64,000 bases of DNA from NCBI GenBank assembly GCA_029261855.1, contig JAJDAN010000089.1:124001-188000 (forward strand). The letters run 5' to 3'. The stretch's first letter is position 1. Each line of letters opens with the position of its first letter. This stretch comes from Deltaproteobacteria bacterium (GTDB lineage: Bacteria > Myxococcota_A > UBA9160 > UBA4427). The position numbers and the translations under genes were made by a program. The notes below the pieces were generated by a model, which worked only from the letters and a program-made list of their open reading frames with translations, did not search any database and was not told where the DNA came from. Of the stretch, positions 50,897 to 59,847 are shown in pieces.

Positions 50897-52102
50897 GTGA
50901 AAGCGTTCGACGGTACGAAGAGTCGCCGGCGGGGAAACATCAGCGCGGCGTTCTCCGCATTCGTGGCTCTGGTTCTCCTGTCCGCCGCGGCCTGTGACAA
51001 ATCGGAAGCGCCGGCTGCCGCGCCGAAGCCCGAGGTCGTGGTCGCCGACGTCGTCTCGAAAGACGTCGAGTTGTATACCGAGTGGGTCGGCTCCACCGTG
51101 GGGATGATCGACGCCAAGATCCGCCCGAAGATCCAGGGCTACCTGCTGAGCCAGGAATACGTCGACGGTGCCGACGTGAAGGGCGGCGAGCTGCTCTTCC
51201 GCGTCGACCCGCGCCAGTTCAAGGCGGCTCTCGACGCAGCGACCGGGCAGCTCGACGTCGAGAAGGCGATCCTCGGCAAGGCCGATATCGACGTTCGCCG
51301 CTACACGCCTCTCGCCGAGAAGGGCGCCGTCAGTCAGCAGGAGCTCGACAACGCGATCCAGGCCCAGGCCGCGGGACGCGCCAGCGTCGCCGCTGCCCAG
51401 GCCAACGTCGAGCAAGCGCGCCTGAACCTGCAATGGACGCAGATCCACTCGCCCCTGGACGGCATCGCCGGGATCGCGACGGTTCAGGTCGGTGACCTGG
51501 TGAACTCGCTCACCGAGCTGACCACGGTGTCCCAGGTCGACCCGATCAAGGTGAGCATCCCGATCAGCGAGATCGACTACCTGGCGTTCGCGAGGCGCCG
51601 CGACGAACGTACAGCGAGCGGCAAGTCCGAAACGGCTCCCCCGCTGGAGCTGATCCTCGCCGACGGCAGCACGTATCCGCACCCAGGGCACGTCACGGTG
51701 ACCGGCCGTGCCGTGAGCGCGACGACGGGCACGATCATCGTCCAGGGCGTGTTCCCCAATCCCGAACGCCTGCTCCGACCCGGCCAGTTCGCCAAGGTCC
51801 GCGCGATGACCAGCCTGCGAAAGGACGCGCTGGTCGTTCCCCAGCGCGCCATCAAGCAGACCCAGGGGATGAACCAGGTCGCGGTCGTCGGGAAGGACGA
51901 CAAGGTCAGCCTCGTCGTCGTCGAGCTCGGTCCGCGCAGCGGCGAGGAATGGATCATCGAAAAGGGTGTAACGGCCGGTCAGAAGGTGATCATCGAGGGG
52001 CTGCAGAAGGCGCGAGCCGGCATGACCGTGACGCCGAAGTCCTCGCCCGCTTCGAAGCCTGGCTCCAAGCCCAGCCCCAAGCCCACCGCCGCAGGAGCCT
52101 GA
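50897..52102 (+). CDS. RND efflux periplasmic adaptor lipoprotein (AcrA/MexA-type)
   Basis: A protein of 401 residues. The lipobox LLSAAAC is near residue 33, so it is anchored to the inner membrane. The following parts are typical: barrel-sandwich half VGMIDAKIRPKIQGYLLSQEYVDGADVKGGELLF, a coiled-coil hairpin (about 110-175; split), a second lipoyl half WTQIHSPLDGIAGI, a beta-barrel, and a Pro/Lys/Ser-rich C-terminal tail that is longer than usual. The start is the GTG at 50897 with GGGAG five bases upstream; a longer frame begins in the amidase gene. It bridges the RND pump and outer-membrane factor. Confidence 0.92.
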   Translation: MKAFDGTKSRRRGNISAAFSAFVALVLLSAAACDKSEAPAAAPKPEVVVADVVSKDVELYTEWVGSTVGMIDAKIRPKIQGYLLSQEYVDGADVKGGELLFRVDPRQFKAALDAATGQLDVEKAILGKADIDVRRYTPLAEKGAVSQQELDNAIQAQAAGRASVAAAQANVEQARLNLQWTQIHSPLDGIAGIATVQVGDLVNSLTELTTVSQVDPIKVSIPISEIDYLAFARRRDERTASGKSETAPPLELILADGSTYPHPGHVTVTGRAVSATTGTIIVQGVFPNPERLLRPGQFAKVRAMTSLRKDALVVPQRAIKQTQGMNQVAVVGKDDKVSLVVVELGPRSGEEWIIEKGVTAGQKVIIEGLQKARAGMTVTPKSSPASKPGSKPSPKPTAAGA

Positions 52103-52105
52103 TCG

Positions 52106-55100
52106 GTGTCGCGCTTCTTCATCGATCGACCGATCGTGGCGATCGTGATCGCGATCCTCACCGTGATCGGTGGCGTGGTCATGATCCAGCGCCTCCCGAT
52201 CTCGCAGTATCCCGACATCGTCCCGCCGATGATCCAGATCTCGGCCACCTATACCGGCGCCGACGCGATCACCGTCGAGCAGTCCGTCGCCACGCCGCTC
52301 GAACAGCAGATGAACGGCGTGCAGGACATGATCTACCTCAAGTCCATCAACGCCAACGACGGCTCGATGACGCTTCAGGTGAGCTTCGAGGTCGGCACGG
52401 ACGTCAATCTCGACCAGGTCTTCGCACAGAATCGCCAGGCCCAGGCGACCTCGAGCCTGCCCTCGGAGGTCGTGGACTACGGGATCACCGTCAAGCAGAC
52501 CGTCGGCCTGCCCCTGCTGGTCGTCCCGATCTACTCACCGGGCGAGAGCTATGACGCCAGCTTCCTCGGCAACTACGCGACCATCAACGTCGTCGACGCC
52601 ATCAAGCGCATCCCCGGAGTGGGCCAGGTCACCACCTTCGGCACCTCGGACTACGCGATGCGCGTGTGGGTGAGCGCGGACCGACTCGCCCAGCTGCAGC
52701 TCACGGTCTCGGACGTCCTCAACGCGATCGACGCCCAGAACGCCGTCAACCCGGCGGGTCAGATCGGCGCGGAGCCGGCGCCGCCGGGCCAGCAGTTCAC
52801 CTACACGGTGCGCGCCCAGGGACGGCTGATCACCGCCGAGGAGTTCGGCGAGATCATCCTGCGCGAAAATTCAGACGGTTCGCTGGTGCGGCTCGATCAG
52901 GTGGCACGAATCGATCTCGGGTCTCAGACCTACAACCAGATCGGTCGCTACAAAGGCCTTCCGGCCACCATCCTCGCCATCTATCAGTCACCCGGCTCGA
53001 ACGCCCTGGCGACCGGGGGCGCGATCAAGGACGAGCTGAAGGTCCTGGCGGAACGCTTCCCGGAAGACGTCGAGTACGCGGTCGCCCTGGATACGACCCT
53101 GCCGGTCTCCGAGGGGATCAAGGAGATCCTCGAGACCCTGGCCGAAGCGATGCTGCTCGTCATCTTCGTCGTCTTCGTCTTCCTGCAAGGTTGGCGCGCC
53201 ACGCTGATCCCGCTGATCGCGGTACCGGTCTCGCTGATCGGCGCCTTCCTGCTCTTCCCGGCACTGGGTTTCTCGATCAACACCCTGTCCCTGCTCGGGC
53301 TGGTGCTCGCCATCGGCCTGGTGGTCGACGACGCCATCGTCGTCGTCGAGGCGGTGGAGGTCGGCATCGAGAACGGCCTGTCGCCCCGAGACGCAGCCAT
53401 CAAGGCCATGGACGAGGTGTCGAGTCCCGTGATCGGCATCGCCCTGATCCTGGCGGCGGTCTTCATCCCCGTGGCGTTCGTTCCCGGGATCACCGGGCGG
53501 CTCTATCAGCAGTTCGCGCTGACGATCGCGCTGTCCGTCGGCATTTCCGCCTTCAATGCCCTCACCCTCAGTCCGGCCCTCTCGGCCCTGCTGCTGCGCC
53601 CGAAGAAGGAATCCACCGGCCTTCTGGGGCGGCTCTTCGGCGGCTTCAACCGCGGATTCGAACGCGCCACGAACGGCTACGTGACCGCCTGCTCGTTCAT
53701 GATCCGCCGGATGCTCGCCCCGCTCGCGATCCTCCTGGCCCTGGCATTGGTGGGCGGAGGCCTCGGCGCGACCCTACCGACCTCCTTCGTCCCCGAAGAG
53801 GACCAGGGCTACTTCTTCATTCAGGTCGCCCTGCCCGACGCCGCATCCCTGCAGCGCACGGATGCGACCTGCCGGGAAATCGAGGCGCTGCTCGAGGGAA
53901 CCGCGGGCGTCCAGAGCTACTCGACGGTCGTCGGCTACAACATCCTGACCGGCATCTCGAGCACCTACGCGGCGATGTACTTCGTGCAGCTCGACCCCTG
54001 GCACGAGCGCGGCGAAGCGCTGTCCGCGAAGGCGCTCATGCACCGCCTCAACGGAGAGATGGCCGCGTTCCCGAGCGCGCGCGCCTATGCGTTTCCGCCG
54101 CCCGCCATCCCGGGGATCGGTACCTCCGGCGGCTTCGACGTCATGATCCAGGACCGCAGCGGCGGCACGCCCACCTATCTGGCCGAGAACTCCATGCGCC
54201 TGATCCAGGCGCTGAACGCTCGCCCCGAGATCGCCCGCGCCTTCACCCTCTTCGAGGCCGACGTGCCCCAGCTCTTCGCGAGCGTGGACCGGGCCAAGAT
54301 GTACAAGCTGGGTGTCGATGCCGAAGAGCTCTACGGCACCCTCCAGGCATTGCTGGGGTCGAGCTACGTCAACCAGTTCAACCGCTTCGGTCGTCAGTGG
54401 AAGGTCTTCCTGCAGGCCGAGCCGGAGTACCGGGTCACGAGCCAGGGTGTCGACCGCTTCTATGTGCGCAACAAGGAGGGCGAGATGGTTCCCCTCTCGA
54501 CCCTCGTGAAGATGGAAGAGATCGCGGCCCCGGAGTTCACCTTCCGCTTCAACCTGTTCCGGTCGGCCGAGATCCTCGGCACGCCGGCGCCCGGCTACAG
54601 CTCCGGCCAGGCAATGGCCGCCGTGGAAGAGGTGGCGAAAGAGATCCTGCCCGAAGACATGAGCTACGCCTGGACGAACATGTCCTACCAGGAGAAGGCG
54701 GCTCAAGGCGGTGCGCTCGCGATCTTCGCGTTGTCGCTGCTCTTCGTGTTCCTGATCCTGGCGGCCCTCTACGAGAGCTGGTCACTGCCCTGGAGCGTGC
54801 TCCTCACCGTGCCCATCGCCGTCTTCGGCGCGTTCTTCGGCCTCTGGATGCGCGGCTTCGACAGCGACGTCTTCGGACAGATCGGCCTGATCATGCTGAT
54901 CGGCCTGGTCGCGAAGAACGCCATCCTGATCGTCGAGTTCGCCAAGGGCGAGTTCGAGAAGGGCGAGACGATCGTCGACGCGGCGCTCAAGGGCGCGAAG
55001 GCGCGGCTGCGCCCGATCCTGATGACGAGCTTCGCATTCATCCTCGGATGCGTGCCCCTGTGGGTCGCGAGCGGGTCGGGTGCGGTGTCGCGTCAGATGA

Positions 55101-55240
55101 TCGGGACGGCGGTGATCACGGGCATGCTGGCCGCCACCCTGATTGCGATCTTCATCGTGCCAGCGCTGTTCGTCCTCTTCGAGCGCTTCGCGCACCGGGG
55201 GGACCCGAAGGCATCGGGCGCCGGAGGCGACCCCGCGTGA
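52106..55240 (+). CDS. RND multidrug efflux pump (AcrB/MexB, HAE1 family)
   Basis: A 1044-residue inner-membrane pump with twelve membrane helices and two large periplasmic loops, the usual HAE1 length. Helix 4 has GLVVDDAIVVVEAVE with the paired proton-relay aspartates, and helix 10 has GLVAKNAILIVEFAKG with the partner Lys. The N-terminal start is MSRFFIDRPIVAIVIAI, typical of the family. It would export hydrophobic and amphiphilic compounds. The GTG start is three bases after the adaptor stop, and the outer-membrane factor gene overlaps its end by GTGA, so all three subunits are coupled. Confidence 0.97.
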   Translation: MSRFFIDRPIVAIVIAILTVIGGVVMIQRLPISQYPDIVPPMIQISATYTGADAITVEQSVATPLEQQMNGVQDMIYLKSINANDGSMTLQVSFEVGTDVNLDQVFAQNRQAQATSSLPSEVVDYGITVKQTVGLPLLVVPIYSPGESYDASFLGNYATINVVDAIKRIPGVGQVTTFGTSDYAMRVWVSADRLAQLQLTVSDVLNAIDAQNAVNPAGQIGAEPAPPGQQFTYTVRAQGRLITAEEFGEIILRENSDGSLVRLDQVARIDLGSQTYNQIGRYKGLPATILAIYQSPGSNALATGGAIKDELKVLAERFPEDVEYAVALDTTLPVSEGIKEILETLAEAMLLVIFVVFVFLQGWRATLIPLIAVPVSLIGAFLLFPALGFSINTLSLLGLVLAIGLVVDDAIVVVEAVEVGIENGLSPRDAAIKAMDEVSSPVIGIALILAAVFIPVAFVPGITGRLYQQFALTIALSVGISAFNALTLSPALSALLLRPKKESTGLLGRLFGGFNRGFERATNGYVTACSFMIRRMLAPLAILLALALVGGGLGATLPTSFVPEEDQGYFFIQVALPDAASLQRTDATCREIEALLEGTAGVQSYSTVVGYNILTGISSTYAAMYFVQLDPWHERGEALSAKALMHRLNGEMAAFPSARAYAFPPPAIPGIGTSGGFDVMIQDRSGGTPTYLAENSMRLIQALNARPEIARAFTLFEADVPQLFASVDRAKMYKLGVDAEELYGTLQALLGSSYVNQFNRFGRQWKVFLQAEPEYRVTSQGVDRFYVRNKEGEMVPLSTLVKMEEIAAPEFTFRFNLFRSAEILGTPAPGYSSGQAMAAVEEVAKEILPEDMSYAWTNMSYQEKAAQGGALAIFALSLLFVFLILAALYESWSLPWSVLLTVPIAVFGAFFGLWMRGFDSDVFGQIGLIMLIGLVAKNAILIVEFAKGEFEKGETIVDAALKGAKARLRPILMTSFAFILGCVPLWVASGSGAVSRQMIGTAVITGMLAATLIAIFIVPALFVLFERFAHRGDPKASGAGGDPA

Positions 55241-56676
55241 CGCCCCGGATCCCCGCACTGTTCGCGCTGGGGCTCTTCGTGTCCGCCTGCGCGGTGGGTC
55301 CCGACTACGAGCGGCCCGAAACGACGCCGCCGGAGGTGTACCGGGGCGAGCTGGCTCCGGCCGAGGCCGAGAGCTACGCGGACCTCGCGTGGTGGCAGGT
55401 CTTCGAGGACGAAGTGCTGCAGTCGCTGATCCGCGAAGCCCTGCACGCCAACTACGACCTCGAGGTTGCCATCCACCGGGTCGAGCAGGCGCGCACGGGA
55501 GTCGGTGTCGCGCAGTCGGCCTTCTACCCCGGCATCACCGGCGAGGGCAACTTCTCGCGTCAGCGCACCCCCCAGCAGTTCGGCGAAGATGCGATGACCT
55601 TCAACACCTTCTTCGGAGGGCTCGCCCTCGCGTGGGAAATCGACATCTGGGGACGCATCCGACGCCTGAGCGAATCTGCCGAGGCGCGCTACCTGGGCTC
55701 CGAAGAGGCGCGTCGGGGTGTCATGCTCACCCTCGCGACGACCGTCGCCCAGTCGTATCTGACCCTGCTCGAGCTCGACCGCGAGCTCGAGATCGCGAAC
55801 CAGACGGTCGCTTCGTTCCAACGCACCTCGGACTTGTTCCACCAGCGATTCGAGGGCGGCATCGGAACCCGGCTGGCGACCGCCCGCGCCGACGCCGCGC
55901 TCGCGGCCACCCAGGCGGCGGTGCCCGAGCTCGAGCGCCTCATCGCGATCCAGGAGAACACGATCAGCGTGTTGCTGGGCCGCAATCCCGGCCCGATCCC
56001 GCGCGGCGTCCCCCTGGTCGAGCGCCAGGTCGCCCCCTCGGTGCCGGCCGGCCTGCCCTCGGACCTGCTCGAGCGCCGCCCCGACATCGTGCAGGCCGAA
56101 CGACAGATGCAGAGCGCCAACGCGCTGATCGGCGCCGCGAAGGCCGACTTCTTCCCACGCATCGGCTTGACGGCCTTCTACGGCGGGCAGAGCGAGCACC
56201 TCGACGACATCGCCAAGGGACGCTTCAACGTCTGGAACGCCGTGGGCAGCACGGTGGGACCGCTCTTCCAGGGCTTCCGTCTGTGGGAGCAGTACAAGGG
56301 GACGAAGGCGTTCTACGAAGAGACGGTGGCGAGCTACGAGGGCACGATCGTGACAGCCTTCGCCGAGGTCTCGAACACGCTCACCACTCGGGAGAAGCTC
56401 GCCGGAGTGCGCGAAGCTCGCGAGAGGTCGGTAACCGCCTACCAGGAAGCCGTCGAGCTTTCGCTGATGCGCTACGACGCGGGGCTTGCCGGCTACTACG
56501 AGGTGCTCGACGCGCAGCAACAGCTGTTCCCGGCCGAAATCCAACTGGCCCAGGCACAGCTCGGTCAGCTGCTCGCCGTCGTCGACCTGTACCGCGTCCT
56601 GGGAGGCGGCTGGCAGGTCGACGACACCGATTGGGTCGCGGGCGAGTTCGTTCCGGACGAAGGCGCGACAGACTAG
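55237..56676 (+). CDS. RND outer-membrane factor lipoprotein (NodT/OprM-type)
   Basis: A 479-residue protein. The lipobox Val-Ser-Ala-Cys near residue 17 is followed by AVGPDYERPE, the hallmark of the NodT/OprM family. The two repeated parts each contain coiled-coil and beta-barrel strands (for example AWEIDIWGRIRRLSESAEAR and the later LPSDLLERRPDIVQAERQM). It would form the trimeric channel of the efflux complex. The GTG overlaps the pump stop. A hairpin after the TAG may terminate the operon. Confidence 0.95.
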   Translation: MTPRIPALFALGLFVSACAVGPDYERPETTPPEVYRGELAPAEAESYADLAWWQVFEDEVLQSLIREALHANYDLEVAIHRVEQARTGVGVAQSAFYPGITGEGNFSRQRTPQQFGEDAMTFNTFFGGLALAWEIDIWGRIRRLSESAEARYLGSEEARRGVMLTLATTVAQSYLTLLELDRELEIANQTVASFQRTSDLFHQRFEGGIGTRLATARADAALAATQAAVPELERLIAIQENTISVLLGRNPGPIPRGVPLVERQVAPSVPAGLPSDLLERRPDIVQAERQMQSANALIGAAKADFFPRIGLTAFYGGQSEHLDDIAKGRFNVWNAVGSTVGPLFQGFRLWEQYKGTKAFYEETVASYEGTIVTAFAEVSNTLTTREKLAGVREARERSVTAYQEAVELSLMRYDAGLAGYYEVLDAQQQLFPAEIQLAQAQLGQLLAVVDLYRVLGGGWQVDDTDWVAGEFVPDEGATD

Positions 56677-56711
56677 CGCCGCGAACGTTCCTAGCCGGCG
56701 GGTACGCGGCG
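56677..56711. terminator. Hairpin in the convergent gap after the efflux operon
   Basis: Arms CGCCGCG (56677-56683) and CGCGGCG (56705-56711) pair with a 21-base loop that itself is GC-rich. It lies exactly between the stop of the outer-membrane factor and the stop of the Lys-rich protein, both ending in CTAG. The gap also has a direct repeat GTTCCTAG. No T-tract is visible, so intrinsic termination is uncertain. Confidence 0.35.
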
Positions 56712-56714
56712 TTC

Positions 56715-57053
56715 CTAGGCCTTCTTGGCGGCCGCCTTCTTCTTGCGCCGGGGCTTGGGCTTGGCGGGCTCGATCAGCTTCTCGAGCTTGCGGAGCGCCT
56801 TCACCGCGTCCTTCCGGATCTGCGTCTCGGCCTTGTGCAGCCGCTTCTCGGCGTCCGAACGCGCCTTGTCGATCTGCTTCTCGAGATCCCGGACGTTCTT
56901 GCGAAGCTCGCTCACGCGCTTGGCGCCCGCGGTGGGAAGCTGCTTTTCGAGGGCCTTCAAGTTGTCGTCGAAGGTCTGGCGGGCGCTGCGGCTCTTCGGG
57001 GTGCTCTTCTTCTTCGTGCTCTTCTTCTTGGCGGTCTTCTTCTTGGCAGCCAT
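56715..57053 (-). CDS. Lysine-rich coiled-coil histone-like protein
   Basis: A 112-residue protein. The N-terminus is Lys-rich (MAAKKKTAKKKSTKKK), the middle (about 25-95) is a charged heptad-type helix likely to form a coiled coil (LEKQLPTAGAKRVSELRKNV, LEKQIDKARSDAEKRL) and the C-terminus is again basic (KPRRKKKAAAKKA). This resembles histone H1-like and poly-lysine proteins that bind DNA. It shares the MAAKKK start with the protein at 22798-23040 but has the additional coil. AAGGAG lies 12 bases before the ATG. It converges on the efflux operon. Confidence 0.78.
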   Translation of the reverse strand: MAAKKKTAKKKSTKKKSTPKSRSARQTFDDNLKALEKQLPTAGAKRVSELRKNVRDLEKQIDKARSDAEKRLHKAETQIRKDAVKALRKLEKLIEPAKPKPRRKKKAAAKKA

Positions 57054-57159
57054 GGGTTGGATTCCTCTCCTTTGGGTCGCGTCCCCCTGCGAGGCGCGAG
57101 CGCCTGAACCTCGACACGCTTGCGACTTGCGCAATGGGGCAGCGTGCCCCGAATTCGAC

Positions 57160-57861
57160 CTACGTCTCCCCGTCCGGCCAGCCTGCGGCCTGCCAGGGCT
57201 CGTGACCTTCGAGAGGCGCCAGCCACTGACACGATGAGTAGACGTCGTACACACAGGTGGTCGGTTGCAGGACCTCGGACCGTTCCACCTCGTCGATCCG
57301 CCACAGGATGCCATTCGCGTCGGGGAAGCGGTCCCCCGCGAGCTCGCTCTCGTACAGCCGCCGCAAGATCGCGCCGCCTTCCATCCCCGAAGCGAACAGC
57401 CGCAGCAACAGTGCGGGCCTCGGACCAGACCGCAGCCAGGCGCAGCCATCCTCGCCCTTCGCCTGCACCTCGACCCGGAGTCGCAGGGCGTCCGGCACGC
57501 CGAAGCTCCGGGGGAATGCCCGTTGCAGCAGGACGACGGCCTCGAAGATGCCGGCCTGACGCGAGACGCCCGCGTAGTGTTCCCACGGACGGTCGTCTCC
57601 GAGATCGTCGCTGAGGTTCTGTCGGACGCCGGCGCTCATGGCGTCGCCGAAGAGGACCTCCAGCACCAGCTCGCTCGCCTCCCGCGGCGGAAGATCCTGC
57701 AACGCCATGACCGCCATCTCGGCGACGTCATCGTCCGCCACGGCGTCATCGAAGTCGGCCAGTCGCAGGACGTCGCGCAGCGCGGCGGTCGGCCAGGAAT
57801 CGGGCAGCGAGTGGATCTCGGCCCACTGGTCGATCCGCAGCTGAAACGCTTCTCTGGGCAT
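57160..57861 (-). CDS. Hypothetical protein
   Basis: A 233-residue soluble protein, no signal peptide or membrane helix. It begins with helices (about 1-110, acidic, including DDDVAEMAVMALQDLPPREA), followed by a mixed region with VEVQAKGEDG (about 130) and a Trp-rich C-terminus. I recognise no family. The gene is followed by 106 bp without any gene before the Lys-rich protein, and lies 18 bp downstream of the start of the ABC-F gene's 3' side, on the same strand. Confidence 0.6.
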   Translation of the reverse strand: MPREAFQLRIDQWAEIHSLPDSWPTAALRDVLRLADFDDAVADDDVAEMAVMALQDLPPREASELVLEVLFGDAMSAGVRQNLSDDLGDDRPWEHYAGVSRQAGIFEAVVLLQRAFPRSFGVPDALRLRVEVQAKGEDGCAWLRSGPRPALLLRLFASGMEGGAILRRLYESELAGDRFPDANGILWRIDEVERSEVLQPTTCVYDVYSSCQWLAPLEGHEPWQAAGWPDGET

Positions 57862-57879
57862 GGGAGAACGGGTGTAGTC

Positions 57880-59787
57880 CTAGTTCGCGGACCCTGCTCG
57901 CAGGGCTTCGAGCTCGTCCCAGCGCGCGTACGCCAGCTCGAGCTCGGCGGCGAGCGCCGCGATTCGTTCGTGCACGCGCGTCTGTTCGCCCGGAGCGCTC
58001 TTGTAGAAGTCGGGGCGACCCAGTCGCTCGACCAGACCGCCGTGCTCGCCCTCGAGCGACTCGATCCGCGTCGGAATCTGCTCGAGCTCCCGGGCGTCCT
58101 TGAAGCCGAGCTTTCTCGGCTTCAAGGAAGACTGCGCGTTCGACTTGCTCTTCGGCGCCCCCGGCCGCGCGCTGTTCGCGGCGGCGGCCGCCCGGGCGCG
58201 GTGTCGCAGCCAGTCCGAGTATCCGCCCACGTACTCCTGGATGCGGCCGTCTCCCTCGAAGACCAGGGTCGACGTCACGACGTTGTCGAGGAAGGCCCGG
58301 TCGTGGGATACGAGCAGGATCGTGCCGCGGTACTCCATCAGCAGCTCTTCGAGCAGCTCGAGGGTCTCGATGTCGAGATCGTTCGTGGGTTCGTCGAGCA
58401 CCAACAGGTTTGCGGGCTGCGCGAACAGCCGCGCGAGCAGCAGGCGATTGTGCTCGCCACCGGACAGCGCCCGCATGGGGGTGCGCGCACGGTCGGGACT
58501 GAACAGGAAGTCCTGCAGGTAGCCGACCACGTGACGTTGCTGCCCCTGGACCTCGACGTACTCCCGCCCCTCGGCGAGGTTTTCGATCACGGTCTTGTCG
58601 AGCTCGAGCGCCGCGCGCAGCTGGTCGTAGTAGGCGATCTCGAGCTTCGTCCCCAGCCGCACGCTGCCCGCGGACGGGGCGAGCTGGCCGAGCAGCAGCC
58701 GAAGCAGCGTGGTCTTGCCGACGCCGTTCGGTCCCACCAGCCCGATGCGGTCTCCGCGCATGATGCGCAGGGAGAAATCCCGGACGAGGGGGGTGGCGTC
58801 CTCTCCCCAGGAGTAGGACAGCTGCTGTGCCTCGGCGACGAGCTTTCCCGAGGATCGGCCTTGCTCGAGGGAGATGCGTGCCTTGCCCTCTACCTCCCGT
58901 CGTTCCGCCCGCTCGGCCCGCAGTGCGACGAGCGCCCGCGCCCGCCCCTCGTTGCGGGTGCGCCGCGCCTTGATGCCTTGGCGGATCCAGGCTTCCTCCT
59001 GGGCGAGCTTCTTGTCGAACAACGCCGCGTGACGGGCCTCCTCTTCCAACGCGGCCGCCTTCTTCTCCAGGTAGGTCGCGTAGTTGCAGGACCAGGAGGT
59101 CAGCACGCCCCGATCGAGCTCGACGATGCGGGTCGCGAGTCGGGTGAGCAGCGCGCGGTCGTGGGTCACGAACAGCACGCCTCCGCGCAGCTCGAGCAGC
59201 TGCTCTTCCAACCACTGGATCAACTCGATGTCGAGGTGGTTCGTCGGCTCGTCGAGCAGCAGCAGGTCCGGATCGCTGACGAGGGCCTGTGCCAGCGCCA
59301 CGCGCCGGCGCCAGCCACCCGAGAGCGACCCGATGCTGGCATCGGCGGGAAGCTCGAGGCGAGCGAGGATCTGGTCGACGCGCTGCCCGAGACTCCAACC
59401 CCCGCAGGCGTCGATCTCGTGCTGCAGGACCTCCATGCGCTTCAGCAGGGATGCATCCGAGGCCACGGCGTGGGACACGTGGTGGAACTCGGCGAGCAGG
59501 CGGCCGACGTCGGCCAGCCCGGCGGCCACGACGTCGTAGACCAGGGCGTCTGGGTCGCTCGGCAGGTCCTGGGACAGACGTGCGATCCGCAGTCCGGGCT
59601 GCCGCCAGATCTCCCCGGCGTCCGGCGTGACCTCGCCCTCGACGATCTTGAGCAGGGTGGACTTGCCCGCGCCGTTGCGCCCGATGAGGCACACCCGCTC
59701 CCCGGGGTCGACCTGGAAGCTCGCGCGTTCGAGCAGGGAATGCCGGCCGAACGAAATCGAGACGTCTTCGAAGCTGAGCAGGGGCAT
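57880..59787 (-). CDS. uup: ABC-F family ATPase (Uup-like)
   Basis: A 635-residue soluble protein with two ABC domains. Walker A motifs are LIGRNGAGKSTLL and LVGPNGVGKTTLL, the signatures LSGGWRRRVALAQAL and LSGGEHNRLLLARL, and the Walker B motifs LLLDEPTNHLDI and LVLDEPTNDLDI. A C-terminal helical coil (about 530-635) is as in Uup. No membrane part is present. ABC-F proteins act on the ribosome or on DNA transposition rather than transport. The linker after the second domain is charged (PRKLGFKDARELEQIPTRIESLE, split). Start ATG at 59787. Confidence 0.92.
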   Translation of the reverse strand: MPLLSFEDVSISFGRHSLLERASFQVDPGERVCLIGRNGAGKSTLLKIVEGEVTPDAGEIWRQPGLRIARLSQDLPSDPDALVYDVVAAGLADVGRLLAEFHHVSHAVASDASLLKRMEVLQHEIDACGGWSLGQRVDQILARLELPADASIGSLSGGWRRRVALAQALVSDPDLLLLDEPTNHLDIELIQWLEEQLLELRGGVLFVTHDRALLTRLATRIVELDRGVLTSWSCNYATYLEKKAAALEEEARHAALFDKKLAQEEAWIRQGIKARRTRNEGRARALVALRAERAERREVEGKARISLEQGRSSGKLVAEAQQLSYSWGEDATPLVRDFSLRIMRGDRIGLVGPNGVGKTTLLRLLLGQLAPSAGSVRLGTKLEIAYYDQLRAALELDKTVIENLAEGREYVEVQGQQRHVVGYLQDFLFSPDRARTPMRALSGGEHNRLLLARLFAQPANLLVLDEPTNDLDIETLELLEELLMEYRGTILLVSHDRAFLDNVVTSTLVFEGDGRIQEYVGGYSDWLRHRARAAAAANSARPGAPKSKSNAQSSLKPRKLGFKDARELEQIPTRIESLEGEHGGLVERLGRPDFYKSAPGEQTRVHERIAALAAELELAYARWDELEALRAGSAN

Positions 59788-59847
59788 GGATTGGCGCCGA
59801 TCAGTCCGCCCGGGACGGGGCGCTGCGAGCGCCTTGCAGAGTGGTCA

